Shown here piece after piece: positions 8,989 through 17,809 of a DNA stretch of 64,000 nucleotides; the stretch's first letter is position 1, and the number at the start of each line of letters is the position of its first letter. The notes below the pieces were generated by a model. It was not told where the DNA came from, did not search any database, and saw only the letters and a program-made list of their open reading frames with translations. This stretch comes from an uncultured Candidatus Saccharibacteria bacterium. GTDB taxonomy: Bacteria; Patescibacteriota; Saccharimonadia; Saccharimonadales; Saccharimonadaceae. The DNA is taken from positions 1-64,000 of the forward strand of contig CANBER010000002.1 of NCBI GenBank assembly GCA_947367795.1. Direction: 5' to 3'. Both the position numbers and the translations under genes were made by a program.

Positions 8989-10488
8989 ATGAAATCGGAA
9001 GTTTATAAAAAAGTATTACTGGCGAGCTTAGCAACAACAATGGCAGTGGCACCGCTGGGCAACGTGGCAGCGATGTCACAAGACGAGACAGTCTACGTGA
9101 ACCTGGGGAGCGCAGGTGAAGCACAAAGTATTTCCGTCACGGAGCACTTGATTAATGATTTAAAAGAAAATGAACTGTGGGATGAAACGGTTCTGGAAGA
9201 CATTGAAAATTTGAATGGATACGAAACTTTTGCCGTGGACGGATCGAAGGTGACTTGGCAGGCGAATAATAAAGATATTTATTATCGTGGTAAAACTACC
9301 AAAGAGCTGCCAGTAGAAATGGAGATCCGTTATACACTAAACGGTGAGGAAAAACCAGTTGAAGAGATAATCGGAAAATCTGGGCAGGTCGAAATAGAAT
9401 TAAAATATATCAATCACAGTAAAGTCCAGGATCTATACACACCCTTTGTGGTGGCGGTCGCAACAACACTTGATGAAAGTAAGGTGGAAGATCTGCAAGT
9501 CACGAACGGGAAGATTGTGAGCAACGGACGTAAAATCGCAGTGACGGCAGTAGCCGCGCCTGGACTATATGAAAGTCTAGGGATTGAAGAGCTAAAAGAT
9601 GTCGATAAAGTAAAGATCAGCTTTGAAACGGAAAAATTAGAACTAAATGAGATTTATAGTATTGTGACACCGAAGCTGCTTGACGCAGATAGCCTGAAGA
9701 CTTTTACGCAACTAGACGAACTGTATGGCAGTATGAATACACTGTCAAACAGTAGTAAACAACTGGTGAAAGGCGCAAGTGAACTAAAACGTGGCACGCA
9801 AGAATTAAAATCTGGAATTGCGAGCGCAAAACAAAAGCTGCAGAGCATGAATATTTCAATCGACAATGTGACGATGGCGAATATCAAAGCGGCGGCGAGT
9901 AACGCAGCGACTAACGAAGTCGAGGCGCAACGAGCAGCAGTGGCGGCGAGAGTTAAAGAGCAGATTGAGAACAACGTGGTATTAATGAATGCTTTGGAGT
10001 TACAGGCAGCAAAAATGTGCAGCGAGGCAGCGGGCGGGATGGATTGTCCGATGGAGAATATTACTGAAGTCAGGGATCAGCTAGTACAAAAGATGGAGGC
10101 AACGATGACAGAAAGTTCCTTGACGATGCTCAAACAAACTGCAACCCAAACAGCGGCAGCAACCGCGGAAAAAGTTGCGAGCCAGGTTGCCGACACAGTA
10201 CAGAAGAAAGTAACTGCGCTAGTTGGAACAGCCTTAGATTCAATGCTACAAGGTACGGCTAAGCTCGCAGATGGCGCAACAAAGTTGGATAGTGGAATGA
10301 CGAAATTTGATCGCGATGGCATCCAAACGCTGACAAATTTTGTCAATGGCAAAGTCAAAGTGACTACGGATCGAGTAGAGCGACTTCTGGTTCTGGCGGA
10401 TCAGTACGATAACTATGCAGGGATCGCTGACCACGCACGCGGCACGACAAAGTTCATTATGATGACTGGAGCGAGAAAAGTCGAATAA
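8989..10488 (+). CDS. Exported coiled-coil partner of the MMPL exporter (YhgE/Pip-like heptad protein)
   Basis: A 499-residue protein with an N-terminal signal segment (residues 1-29, ending near NVAAM), then a beta-rich domain, then helices with the repeated L-x-x-G spacing (KLADGATKLDSGMTKF and similar) known from YhgE/Pip-type proteins that accompany MMPL pumps. It ends with a conserved-looking KFIMMTGARKVE and has no C-terminal membrane helix. It is cotranscribed with the exporter (9-bp gap, AAAGGA before the ATG). The likely role is an extracytoplasmic adaptor; this is inference from context. Confidence 0.65.
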   Translation: MKSEVYKKVLLASLATTMAVAPLGNVAAMSQDETVYVNLGSAGEAQSISVTEHLINDLKENELWDETVLEDIENLNGYETFAVDGSKVTWQANNKDIYYRGKTTKELPVEMEIRYTLNGEEKPVEEIIGKSGQVEIELKYINHSKVQDLYTPFVVAVATTLDESKVEDLQVTNGKIVSNGRKIAVTAVAAPGLYESLGIEELKDVDKVKISFETEKLELNEIYSIVTPKLLDADSLKTFTQLDELYGSMNTLSNSSKQLVKGASELKRGTQELKSGIASAKQKLQSMNISIDNVTMANIKAAASNAATNEVEAQRAAVAARVKEQIENNVVLMNALELQAAKMCSEAAGGMDCPMENITEVRDQLVQKMEATMTESSLTMLKQTATQTAAATAEKVASQVADTVQKKVTALVGTALDSMLQGTAKLADGATKLDSGMTKFDRDGIQTLTNFVNGKVKVTTDRVERLLVLADQYDNYAGIADHARGTTKFIMMTGARKVE

Positions 10489-10491
10489 AGT

Positions 10492-12150
10492 TCAGACTAG
10501 ATCAGAATTTAGGTAATAGTAATATTCAAGCAAATCACGAGAATAGTTTTTGATCAGGGCGAGAGTTGGGCGATTGGACTTAGCATCGAACTCATTACGC
10601 GAAGGTAAAATCAACATCCGAGTGATACCGATTTGTTCGACAAAAGCCGGATTGTGACTCACCATAATAATAGTGCCGGTATAGTCGCGAAGGTTCTCGC
10701 CAATGATCTTTTGGGTGTCAGGATCAAAATGGTTGGTAGGCTCGTCAAGAATGATAACGTTAGTACGCTGCAGAAGAATTTTGCAAAGAGCGACTCGAGC
10801 TTTCTCGCCAGGAGACAGCACAGCTACTTTTTTGTAAATATCATCACCGTAGAAAAGAAAATTTGAGAGCGCGCTGCGCAATTCGGTATCAGTAAAATCA
10901 TAGGAGCTGACATTTTCAAGAATAGTGCGCTGCTCGTCTAGAATTTCCAGTTCCTGCGCATAATAAGCTACTGTCGTATGGGCGCCAAAAATGATTGAAC
11001 CGGCGTCTGGCGTAAGCTCACCCACGATGAGCTTTAAAAGTGTAGATTTGCCGACGCCGTTTTCGCCTACGATAAGAAAACGTTCTCCGCGAGTTAGAGC
11101 AAAAGATAAGCGATCATATAGATCGGGCGAGTCGGGATAGTGGAATGAAAGATTCTGAACTTCAAGTGGGGTTTTGGCGCTTTCGCGGCGGGGAGTGATG
11201 CGCATAGCGACGTGGGAGTATTCACGTTCCCGAGTCTCAAGTGCGGCAAGTTTTTTGGCGAGGACCTTTTCGCGTTGATGCCCCATACCGATCAAAGCGG
11301 TATTTGAACGTTTGGCAGCACGAGCACGAGCGACAAACTCGCTGAGACGTTTGATTTCGCGCTCCTGCTCAGTAATACGCGCATCCTCAGCGGCTTTTTC
11401 GGCAGCATATTGACGACGAAATTCGTCATAATTGCCACGATAGACTTTGATTTTGTGAGTAACTTTATTTACGAAAAGGGTCTTGTTGGTGATAGCGTTT
11501 AAAAAATCAACATCATGGGAGATGACTAAAACCGTGCCTTGATAATGTTTGAGAAAGTTGGAGACAAAGGATTTAGTCTCTACATCAAGGTGATTTGTCG
11601 GCTCGTCGAGAAGCAATAATCCAGCATTTTCAAAAAGTACGCGCGCAAAAGCAACCTTGGATTTTTGTCCGCCAGATAGGTCGCACATACGGCGATCTAC
11701 TAAGTCTGAGAGGTGCATTTTATCGAGAATTTTGAGAAGTTCGTAATCGAAATTAGCGAGGTCATAAGAATCGATCAGGTCCTGAAGACTATTAATGCGT
11801 TCTAGGATGGTGACGCTATCGGGATATTTGGCTAGTTTTTCATATTCGGAACTTAGCTTAGCTTGAAGTTCATCAACAGGACGACCGGCGGCAACATATT
11901 CCCAAACAGTAATGTCGCGGTGCTCAGGAGGGATGGTGATTTCTTGTGGCAAATATCCGAGGCGGTGGCCTGGGAGTGTGATTTCTCCGCTGTCGAGCTG
12001 CTGCTCACCGAGAATGACACGAAATAGCGTCGTCTTCCCGGCACCGTTGACACCAACAACTCCGACTTTGTCCTGACTTTCAAGCACAAAACTACAATCA
12101 TCGTAAATCATCTTGGTGCCGTAAGCGAGTTGGAGATGAGAGGCCTTCAT
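10492..12150 (-). CDS. ABC-F family ATPase (ribosome-associated type)
   Basis: A 552-residue soluble protein with two ABC nucleotide-binding domains and no membrane segments. Walker A motifs are GVNGAGKTT and GENGVGKST; signatures are LSGGQKSKV and LSPGEKARV; Walker B motifs LLLLDEPTNHLD and VIILDEPTNHFD. A charged linker between the domains is the ABC-F P-site tRNA-interaction motif region. Such proteins relieve stalled ribosomes or protect them from antibiotics; the subfamily cannot be told by eye. It is convergent with the upstream exporter operon (3 bp between stops). Confidence 0.9.
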   Translation of the reverse strand: MKASHLQLAYGTKMIYDDCSFVLESQDKVGVVGVNGAGKTTLFRVILGEQQLDSGEITLPGHRLGYLPQEITIPPEHRDITVWEYVAAGRPVDELQAKLSSEYEKLAKYPDSVTILERINSLQDLIDSYDLANFDYELLKILDKMHLSDLVDRRMCDLSGGQKSKVAFARVLFENAGLLLLDEPTNHLDVETKSFVSNFLKHYQGTVLVISHDVDFLNAITNKTLFVNKVTHKIKVYRGNYDEFRRQYAAEKAAEDARITEQEREIKRLSEFVARARAAKRSNTALIGMGHQREKVLAKKLAALETREREYSHVAMRITPRRESAKTPLEVQNLSFHYPDSPDLYDRLSFALTRGERFLIVGENGVGKSTLLKLIVGELTPDAGSIIFGAHTTVAYYAQELEILDEQRTILENVSSYDFTDTELRSALSNFLFYGDDIYKKVAVLSPGEKARVALCKILLQRTNVIILDEPTNHFDPDTQKIIGENLRDYTGTIIMVSHNPAFVEQIGITRMLILPSRNEFDAKSNRPTLALIKNYSRDLLEYYYYLNSDLV

Positions 12151-12182
12151 GGTGACGTGATAAATTGAAGAATATAAATTAA

Positions 12183-12374
12183 TTATGGTAAAATAAAAAT
12201 GTGGATCATGCGTCCATGGGATCTGAAGACGGTATTGAGGTCAAGCTCCGCCGGGTGGATGATCTCTTTTTTTGACTGGTACGCCCGATAGGATTCGAAC
12301 CTACGACACCTGGCTCCGGAAGCCAGTGCTCTATCCACTGAGCTACGGGCGCGCACGGTTTTATTTTACCATAA
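12183..12374. repeat. 16-bp inverted repeat flanking tRNA-Arg(CCG)
   Basis: TTATGGTAAAATAAAA occurs on the + strand at 12183-12198 and, inverted, at 12359-12374. The right copy is the -10 region of the tRNA promoter (TTTACT, 17 nt, TAAAAT). The left copy is a mirror-image promoter-like sequence beyond the tRNA 3' end, so the whole tRNA sits between identical outward/inward sequences. Confidence 0.6.
12277..12352 (-). tRNA. tRNA-Arg (anticodon CCG)
   Basis: Minus-strand cloverleaf with acceptor GCGCCCG/CGGGCGT, anticodon stem CTGGC/GCCAG with loop TTCCGGA (CCG), T arm GGTTCGAATCC and encoded CCA. Confidence 0.95.
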
Positions 12375-12468
12375 GAGGACGGATGAGTAAATGTCACAGC
12401 TTAAAAAGAGTGGCCGGCGAAAATGATATAATAGATTAAAATAGGTTAAAAGATGCGAGGATCGAAAG

Positions 12469-13110
12469 ATGAGTTTTGATTACAAGAAAGAATTTAAAGA
12501 ATTCTATGCGCCAAAAAGTAAACCCAGCATTATTAAAATTCCAAAAATGACCTACATCGCGGTACGCGGGATGGGCGATCCTAACGAAGAAAATGGTGAG
12601 TATAAGAATTCGATCGGACTTCTCTACGCGATCGCTTTTACGATCAAAATGAGCAAAAAGATGGAGCACAAAATTCCGGGGTATTTTGAATACGTAGTGC
12701 CGCCACTGGAAGGATTTTGGTGGCAAGCTGGCTCTAAGAATGAGGAGTTAGATTATAGTAGAAAAGAGGATTTTCATTTTATTTCCGTTATTCGGTTGCC
12801 GGATTTCGTCACAAAAGCAGAATTTGACTGGGCGATCACGGAGGCTACACAAAAGAAGGAACAAGATTTTTCGAAAGTTGAGTTTCTGACTTATGACGAG
12901 GGGATGTGTGTCCAATGTATGCATATTGGAAGTTATGACAATGAACCGGCTACACTAGCTATGATACATGAATATATGGAGACTGAGAAATACAAGCTAG
13001 ATATTCAAAATCCTCGTTATCATCACGAAATCTACCTCAGCGACCCGAGACGGTGCGAAGTTAGCAAACTCAAAACAGTTATCCGGCATCCGATAAGAAA
13101 AGTGGGTTAG
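12469..13110 (+). CDS. GyrI-like small-molecule-binding domain protein
   Basis: A 213-residue cytosolic protein resembling the GyrI-like (SHS2/SOUL-type effector-binding) family: MTYIAVRGMGDPN, the block GYFEYVVPPLEGFWWQ and, near the end, HHEIYLSDPRR. Homologues bind small ligands or hydrolyse modified cofactors, and some are stress or drug sensors. Its own TATAAT box is near 12425 and a GAGG sequence precedes the ATG. No clear partner lies nearby. Confidence 0.75.
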   Translation: MSFDYKKEFKEFYAPKSKPSIIKIPKMTYIAVRGMGDPNEENGEYKNSIGLLYAIAFTIKMSKKMEHKIPGYFEYVVPPLEGFWWQAGSKNEELDYSRKEDFHFISVIRLPDFVTKAEFDWAITEATQKKEQDFSKVEFLTYDEGMCVQCMHIGSYDNEPATLAMIHEYMETEKYKLDIQNPRYHHEIYLSDPRRCEVSKLKTVIRHPIRKVG

Positions 13111-13120
13111 CTACGCAATG

Positions 13121-13429
13121 CTAGCGATCTTCGTCTAGAAGTGAAATAATTTGGGCTCCGTAATTCTCAAAATCAGCTTTGACATCTGGACGGTTCAACC
13201 AATCAAAATCCGTCGTATGTGCAACATATCCTACTCTTTTACGAATAGACCGTCCCGTAGGGTGGCGCCCCTGGGTCGTTCCCTGTCCTTCAGAATACTC
13301 ATACTCTTCCAGAATTAGAATATCTCCTGGCTCACATGCAAAGTCATTCACGCGATATTCAAATGTCTTTTGACCGGAGGCAATTGCCTCGAAATATTCT
13401 GGGCTGATCTTCTTGTGGATTTCACGCAT
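13121..13429 (-). CDS. DUF3850/ASCH-like small protein
   Basis: A 102-residue protein with the DUF3850 pattern: an N-terminal His-Lys, the ASGQKTFEYRVND block, GDILILEEYEY and an RKRVGYV strand. The fold is related to ASCH/PUA domains, often linked to RNA binding or phage-type genes. Good ribosome-binding site AAAGGAG before the ATG. Function unknown; not obviously part of an operon. Confidence 0.75.
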   Translation of the reverse strand: MREIHKKISPEYFEAIASGQKTFEYRVNDFACEPGDILILEEYEYSEGQGTTQGRHPTGRSIRKRVGYVAHTTDFDWLNRPDVKADFENYGAQIISLLDEDR

Positions 13430-13502
13430 TGGAGCTACTCCTTTTTGCTATTATAGCATGCTTACATCTACAAAAATAATCCCGTTAGGGATTCTTTTTG
13501 GT

Positions 13503-13579
13503 TGGTGAGTCGGGAGGGACTCGAACCCTCGACACCCTGCTTAAGAGGCAGGTGCTCTAACCAGCTGAGCTACCGACCC
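13503..13579 (-). tRNA. tRNA-Lys (anticodon CTT)
   Basis: Minus-strand cloverleaf: acceptor GGGTCGG/CCGACTC, anticodon stem CCTGC/GCAGG with loop CTCTTAA (CTT), T arm GGGTTCGAGTCCC and encoded CCA. Its 5' end, including four upstream bases, is repeated exactly 110 bp upstream. Confidence 0.95.
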
Positions 13580-13731
13580 AAGTTATTAAAACCAGCTTTA
13601 TTTTGCGCTCAGCTGGCTAGCGCACGAGGTGCTAGATCTTAAATCTACTCGGCGAAAAGCGCCTCGGACAGCAGCTGAGCTACCGACCCAAGTCTTGTTT
13701 ATTGTATCACGAGAGATGAGAAATTGGAAGG
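13562..13731 (-). repeat. tRNA-Lys 5'-end duplication with inverted copy between promoter and tRNA
   Basis: A 22-bp exact duplicate (13562-13583 and 13672-13693) covers the first 18 nt of tRNA-Lys plus 4 nt upstream. The distal copy sits directly behind a promoter (TTCCAA, 17 nt, TACAAT). Between the copies is an inverted D-arm-like segment (+ strand 13607-13623); its GCTCAGCTG at 13607-13615 pairs with 13672-13680. Nested stems CGAGG/CCTCG and TAGAT/ATCTA extend the fold. No T arm or CCA follows the distal copy, so it is not a tRNA itself. Confidence 0.75.
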
Positions 13732-13759
13732 GAGAAAATTAAGTGATATAATATATGAT

Positions 13760-14782
13760 ATGAAAGTGTATGAAAATATTCCTATTGCGAAACTTACGAC
13801 AATGCGCCTCGGCGGTCCAGCACGATATGTGATTGAAGTCGAAAGCAGGGATGAAGTCCCGGAAGCGATAAAATTTGCGAAGGAACACGAGCTGCCGATT
13901 TGGGTAATGGGGGGTGGTGCGAATACCATAGGACACGATGCGGGGTTTGAGGGAGTGATTCTTTTAAATAAAATCATGGGGTTCGAAGAGCATGTAGGCG
14001 GCGACAAAATTACGATCAAAGTGGGTGGGGGAGTAATTTGGGATGAGTTTGTAGATTTAATGTCGAAACGAGGATATACTGGCGTTGAAGCTTTGAGTTT
14101 GATCCCGGGGACCGTGGGGGCAGCTCCAGTGCAAAATATTGGAGCATATGGACAAAGTGCAGAAGATACTTTAGTGGCAGTCGAGGCTTACGATTTAATA
14201 AAAGAGAAATTTGTAAATATACCAAAATCAGAAATGGGGTTAGAATACCGACGTTCGCGCTTTAATCATGGTGCGGATGAGGGGAGATATTTTATCACGT
14301 CAGTGACGTTTGAATTGAAGAAAGGTGAACTGAAACCGCCATTTTATAATTCCCTGCAAAGATATATTAGCACTCATGGCGTGACAGATTTTACGCCACA
14401 AAATATTCGCCGCATTGTCTGTGAAATCCGAAATGAAAAATTGCCTGATCCTAAAGTTGAAGCTAGTGCTGGGAGTTTTTTTAAGAATGTGATATTGAAT
14501 AAAAGAGAAGTCGCTGAGGCTGAATTAAAAAATATTCCGGTTTGGAAAAATCAGGATGGGAGCGGGAAAATTAATGCAGGTTGGCTGATTGAAACGGCGG
14601 GGCTGAAGGGAGGCGAACTTGGAGGATTTCGAGTAAGTGAGAAGGCTGCATTGATTTTGATTAATGATAGTGCAGTAAGCTATGGTGATTTGGTGCGTGC
14701 TCGGCAGGAAATCATCGATGCGGTGAAGGAAAAATTTGGATACGAGCTGGAGCAAGAGCCAGTAGAAATTCCGGAAAGGTAA
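13760..14782 (+). CDS. murB: UDP-N-acetylenolpyruvoylglucosamine reductase
   Basis: FAD-dependent enzyme that reduces enolpyruvyl-UDP-GlcNAc to UDP-MurNAc, the second step of peptidoglycan precursor synthesis in the cytosol. It is 340 residues long with the FAD-binding start (TTMRLGGPARY, WVMGGGANT) and the C-terminal AGSFFKN...GWLIETAGLKG region. The ATG at 13760 follows a TATAAT box (13747-13752) by 7 nt, so a leaderless message is likely; an upstream TTG start is rejected because it would precede transcription. folD follows after 3 bp. MurA is encoded at 24.6 kb. Confidence 0.93.
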   Translation: MKVYENIPIAKLTTMRLGGPARYVIEVESRDEVPEAIKFAKEHELPIWVMGGGANTIGHDAGFEGVILLNKIMGFEEHVGGDKITIKVGGGVIWDEFVDLMSKRGYTGVEALSLIPGTVGAAPVQNIGAYGQSAEDTLVAVEAYDLIKEKFVNIPKSEMGLEYRRSRFNHGADEGRYFITSVTFELKKGELKPPFYNSLQRYISTHGVTDFTPQNIRRIVCEIRNEKLPDPKVEASAGSFFKNVILNKREVAEAELKNIPVWKNQDGSGKINAGWLIETAGLKGGELGGFRVSEKAALILINDSAVSYGDLVRARQEIIDAVKEKFGYELEQEPVEIPER

Positions 14783-14785
14783 AAA

Positions 14786-15577
14786 ATGAAGTATTTAAAT
14801 GGTGCTGAAATTGCAGATTATATGAAAGCAGCTCAAGCGACGCAAGTGAGAAGCTTAAGAGCGCAAAGGGTCGAACCAAAATTAGTAATTATTCGTAATA
14901 GTGATAGTCCAGTGATAGAAAAGTATGTGGGTTTGAAACGTAGGTACGGTGAGGATATTGGCGTAGCGGTGGAAGATTGGAAGAGAGATGATATAAAGCA
15001 GGCTATAATTGATGCGAATAATGATACGAGCGTGCATGGAGTGATTGTACAGCTGCCACTGGATGGAGAAATGGAGATTGATGAAATTTTATCTCAGATA
15101 GCTCAATACAAGGATGTCGACGGTCTGAACGAGAAAAGCGAGTTTGACTCAGCGACAGCCACGGCGATTAATTGGTTGTTGGCGGGGTACAACATTGACC
15201 TGACTAAACAAAAAATTGCAATCGTAGGTCGAGGTAGACTGGTTGGCGGACCGCTAAGTAAAATGTGGCAAAATTCTGGATATGACGTAAAGGTATTCGG
15301 ACGTGGAAGTGACTTGAATGAGCTGGCAGGATTCGATTTGATAGTAAGCGCGACTGGCGTGCCACATTTGATCAAGACTGAGATGATAAAGCCTGGAGCA
15401 ATCATAGTCGATGCGGGGACGGCGAGTGAAGGCGGAGTTCTTGTGGGGGATTTGGATGAAAGTGTCAGAGAACGCCAAGATCTGGCGGCAATAACACTGA
15501 AAGTTGGCGGGGTGGGACCACTAACAGTTGCAGCTTTATTTGAGCACGTGTTGATGGTGGCAAGTAAAACTCATTGA
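14786..15577 (+). CDS. folD: Methylenetetrahydrofolate dehydrogenase/cyclohydrolase, short form
   Basis: Bifunctional enzyme interconverting 5,10-methylene-, methenyl- and formyl-tetrahydrofolate. At 263 residues it is a little short for the family. It keeps the catalytic Tyr/Lys region (YVGLKRRYG), VHGVIVQLPL, KDVDGLNEKS, the nucleotide-binding IVGRGRLVGGPL and the C-terminal GGVGPLTVAALFEHV. The usual PCTP motif is replaced by ATAINWLL. It lies 3 bp behind murB, so it is cotranscribed. Confidence 0.88.
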   Translation: MKYLNGAEIADYMKAAQATQVRSLRAQRVEPKLVIIRNSDSPVIEKYVGLKRRYGEDIGVAVEDWKRDDIKQAIIDANNDTSVHGVIVQLPLDGEMEIDEILSQIAQYKDVDGLNEKSEFDSATATAINWLLAGYNIDLTKQKIAIVGRGRLVGGPLSKMWQNSGYDVKVFGRGSDLNELAGFDLIVSATGVPHLIKTEMIKPGAIIVDAGTASEGGVLVGDLDESVRERQDLAAITLKVGGVGPLTVAALFEHVLMVASKTH

Positions 15578-15581
15578 CAGT

Positions 15582-16913
15582 CTAAATGCTAGAAATACGG
15601 GAGATTGCTTTCCGATTTGCCAAGATACATAGCGGTGCCATAATCAGCATAGCAACAAATATCATCAAAGTCATAAGATTCATCCCATACCACCAAACTG
15701 ATTCATAGATCATTTGATTGAATCCTAACATCGCTTGTATTCCAAGCATTTTTTTATTCAGGGCACTAAATGATAAGACAATGATGTTAGCAAAGACGAA
15801 AGCGAAGATCGCCGCACCAATCATAAGCTCAAGAAAATAACAGAGATAGATTATTCGTACTTGCCCCGTAGTTGCGCCAAGGCTATAATGCAGAGCAATA
15901 TTGTGCCTATCTTGGTCGATTAGGCGAATACTTGTAAAAATTACTACGATTGCCGCAATAATTCCCAATACTACAGAGGCAATATTAGCTACCATTTTAA
16001 TGATTTTTAGAATATATGCGGATTCGGGCGACATGCCGGCGATGACTGTTACGGAATAGGTACGGTTTGGTAAGTCAATGTTCATAAATCTACCGTTGCC
16101 GTTCTTTAAATACTCATAGGCTTTTTCACTATTATCGAATACAGCTATAGTAGTTTTGTTGGATGCCGAAACATCCTTCTCTAGAACATTACTACCTTTT
16201 TGCCAAAGCTGACTTTTGCCATTATCGATCACAATCGGCGCTCCTTCTGGTGTTGGGATTATCTCCAAAATCGGGTTCAGCAGGTTACTATTTCCACGTT
16301 CCAAGTGTTTAAAAGATAAATTATTAATATGGAAGTTACTACTTGCAAGCCCCACAACGTAATACTTTGCACCATAAGAGTCGGTGAAAGTCTTGCCGAT
16401 TAATTCCTCACGATAGTTCTCGTAATCTTTTTGCTTATTTATGGCACTGGTATATTCATTTGGGAAGTCCTTGTTAAGTAACTGTTCACCTAGAAAAGTT
16501 GTGATCAGTACTGGCGCTGCATCAGCTGGTGTTTTGTCTAGATCTACCTCAATTGCATTTTTTACTAACTCTGCCGGTAAGACTACCGCCCCAAACATTC
16601 CGAACTTCTCAGCATCTCCTAACACTTTCCCGCCATGTGCTTCAATATCCGCTTTCATATCAGCACGGCTGGTTTTGGGTCTAGTATCATCTATTATCAT
16701 ACCCTCGGTACTGTTCGTTGCTGCGATGATGACTTGGCCATCTGTAGCCCTGCTTGCCTGCGCGACATACGTCTTCTCCATGCCTGTGAGCCATAGGTTT
16801 ATTGCGAAAATCAATCCGAAAATAACCCCCATGACCGCCATGATCATCAAGTTGTGCTTGAGGTAAATCTTAATATTTTTTGTACTAATTTTTAACACAT
16901 CTTTGGTTTTCAT
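15582..16913 (-). CDS. FtsX/MacB-type ABC transporter permease (443 aa)
   Basis: Membrane subunit with one N-terminal helix, a large extracytoplasmic domain (about residues 45-300) and three C-terminal helices containing the FtsX-domain phrase LHYSLGATTGQVRIIY. It is the last gene of a three-gene leftward operon (ATPase, short permease, this permease), 2 bp behind the short permease. Such exporters act on lipoproteins, peptides or antimicrobials; the substrate is not evident. Confidence 0.83.
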   Translation of the reverse strand: MKTKDVLKISTKNIKIYLKHNLMIMAVMGVIFGLIFAINLWLTGMEKTYVAQASRATDGQVIIAATNSTEGMIIDDTRPKTSRADMKADIEAHGGKVLGDAEKFGMFGAVVLPAELVKNAIEVDLDKTPADAAPVLITTFLGEQLLNKDFPNEYTSAINKQKDYENYREELIGKTFTDSYGAKYYVVGLASSNFHINNLSFKHLERGNSNLLNPILEIIPTPEGAPIVIDNGKSQLWQKGSNVLEKDVSASNKTTIAVFDNSEKAYEYLKNGNGRFMNIDLPNRTYSVTVIAGMSPESAYILKIIKMVANIASVVLGIIAAIVVIFTSIRLIDQDRHNIALHYSLGATTGQVRIIYLCYFLELMIGAAIFAFVFANIIVLSFSALNKKMLGIQAMLGFNQMIYESVWWYGMNLMTLMIFVAMLIMAPLCILANRKAISRISSI

Positions 16914-16915
16914 TT

Positions 16916-17809
16916 TTAATCTCCTTTAAGTTTTTGCGCAATTTTCTTATTCGAGAATTGGTCTAGACACAGTAAAAATGATACTGGCGCCGCGAGGAAC
17001 ATACACACGATAACTTCAAAACACTGCCAATTAATCCCTAGTAAAATCGGTGGGAACTTAGGCACATTGGGATAAGCTTCTACTAATCGCTCTAGGAGAT
17101 AACTCCACCCTACTCCTGTCATAATCGCCGCGAGCACTAAGCCTAAACAGATTGCAAAAATCGCTGCCCGCACACATAGCTCCATGAGATAAACGAAATA
17201 TATAATTAAGAGCTGCGACTTCGAAGCACCAATTGAGCGATACAATACAAAAGTCTTAGTGCTGCTAGCAATCAAGTGCGCCATAGTAAAGGCTAGAATA
17301 AAAGCCGATACTATCATTAAGACAATACTCGCTGGACGCACAAAACTCCGATTTTTCTCCCGAAAATATCTATATACACCGATTTGATTACTAAAAAGTT
17401 CTACGATCTCATAGTCATCAGAATTATAATGTAATTCTTTTGCATCGGTTTCATTATAATACTGATAAGCATTCTTTGAATTATCAAATTTTGCCACTAC
17501 CATCGAATCCGGTATTTCTTCGCCAATCTCAGCTTTTTGTTCGTCTGTCAGAGTAGTAATCTCCCCACCGTATTTGCTAATACGTTCTAAGATAAGACCC
17601 CGATCTTTATAATCGCTAACCAAATATATGATTCCACTTGTTTTATTGCCTGCATATCGCATGGTAACATTTTCTAACCCTTGCATAATAAACAGTATTG
17701 CCAATAAAAAGCCAAATAATACTCCAATTGTAATAACAGTAGCACGGCTTCTTGTGCGGTAAGCTACTAGCTCACGGTGTGAAAGTCTAAAGATTTCCTT
17801 GATTGTCAC
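16916..17809 (-). CDS. FtsX/MacB-type ABC transporter permease, short (297 aa)
   Basis: Same layout as its neighbour but with a much smaller extracytoplasmic domain (about residues 45-150) before the FtsX phrase LYRSIGASKSQLLIIYF. It probably forms a heterodimer with the 443-residue permease. Its start overlaps the 3' end of the ATPase gene by 23 bp, indicating translational coupling. Confidence 0.82.
   Translation of the reverse strand: MTIKEIFRLSHRELVAYRTRSRATVITIGVLFGFLLAILFIMQGLENVTMRYAGNKTSGIIYLVSDYKDRGLILERISKYGGEITTLTDEQKAEIGEEIPDSMVVAKFDNSKNAYQYYNETDAKELHYNSDDYEIVELFSNQIGVYRYFREKNRSFVRPASIVLMIVSAFILAFTMAHLIASSTKTFVLYRSIGASKSQLLIIYFVYLMELCVRAAIFAICLGLVLAAIMTGVGWSYLLERLVEAYPNVPKFPPILLGINWQCFEVIVCMFLAAPVSFLLCLDQFSNKKIAQKLKGD

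Noticed and set aside
13580-13693. A second complete tRNA upstream of tRNA-Lys
   Set aside because: The acceptor and D-arm start are present and a TAGATTTAAGATCTA stem looks like a Leu anticodon arm, but there is no T arm or CCA end and the central stem is one long inverted repeat.
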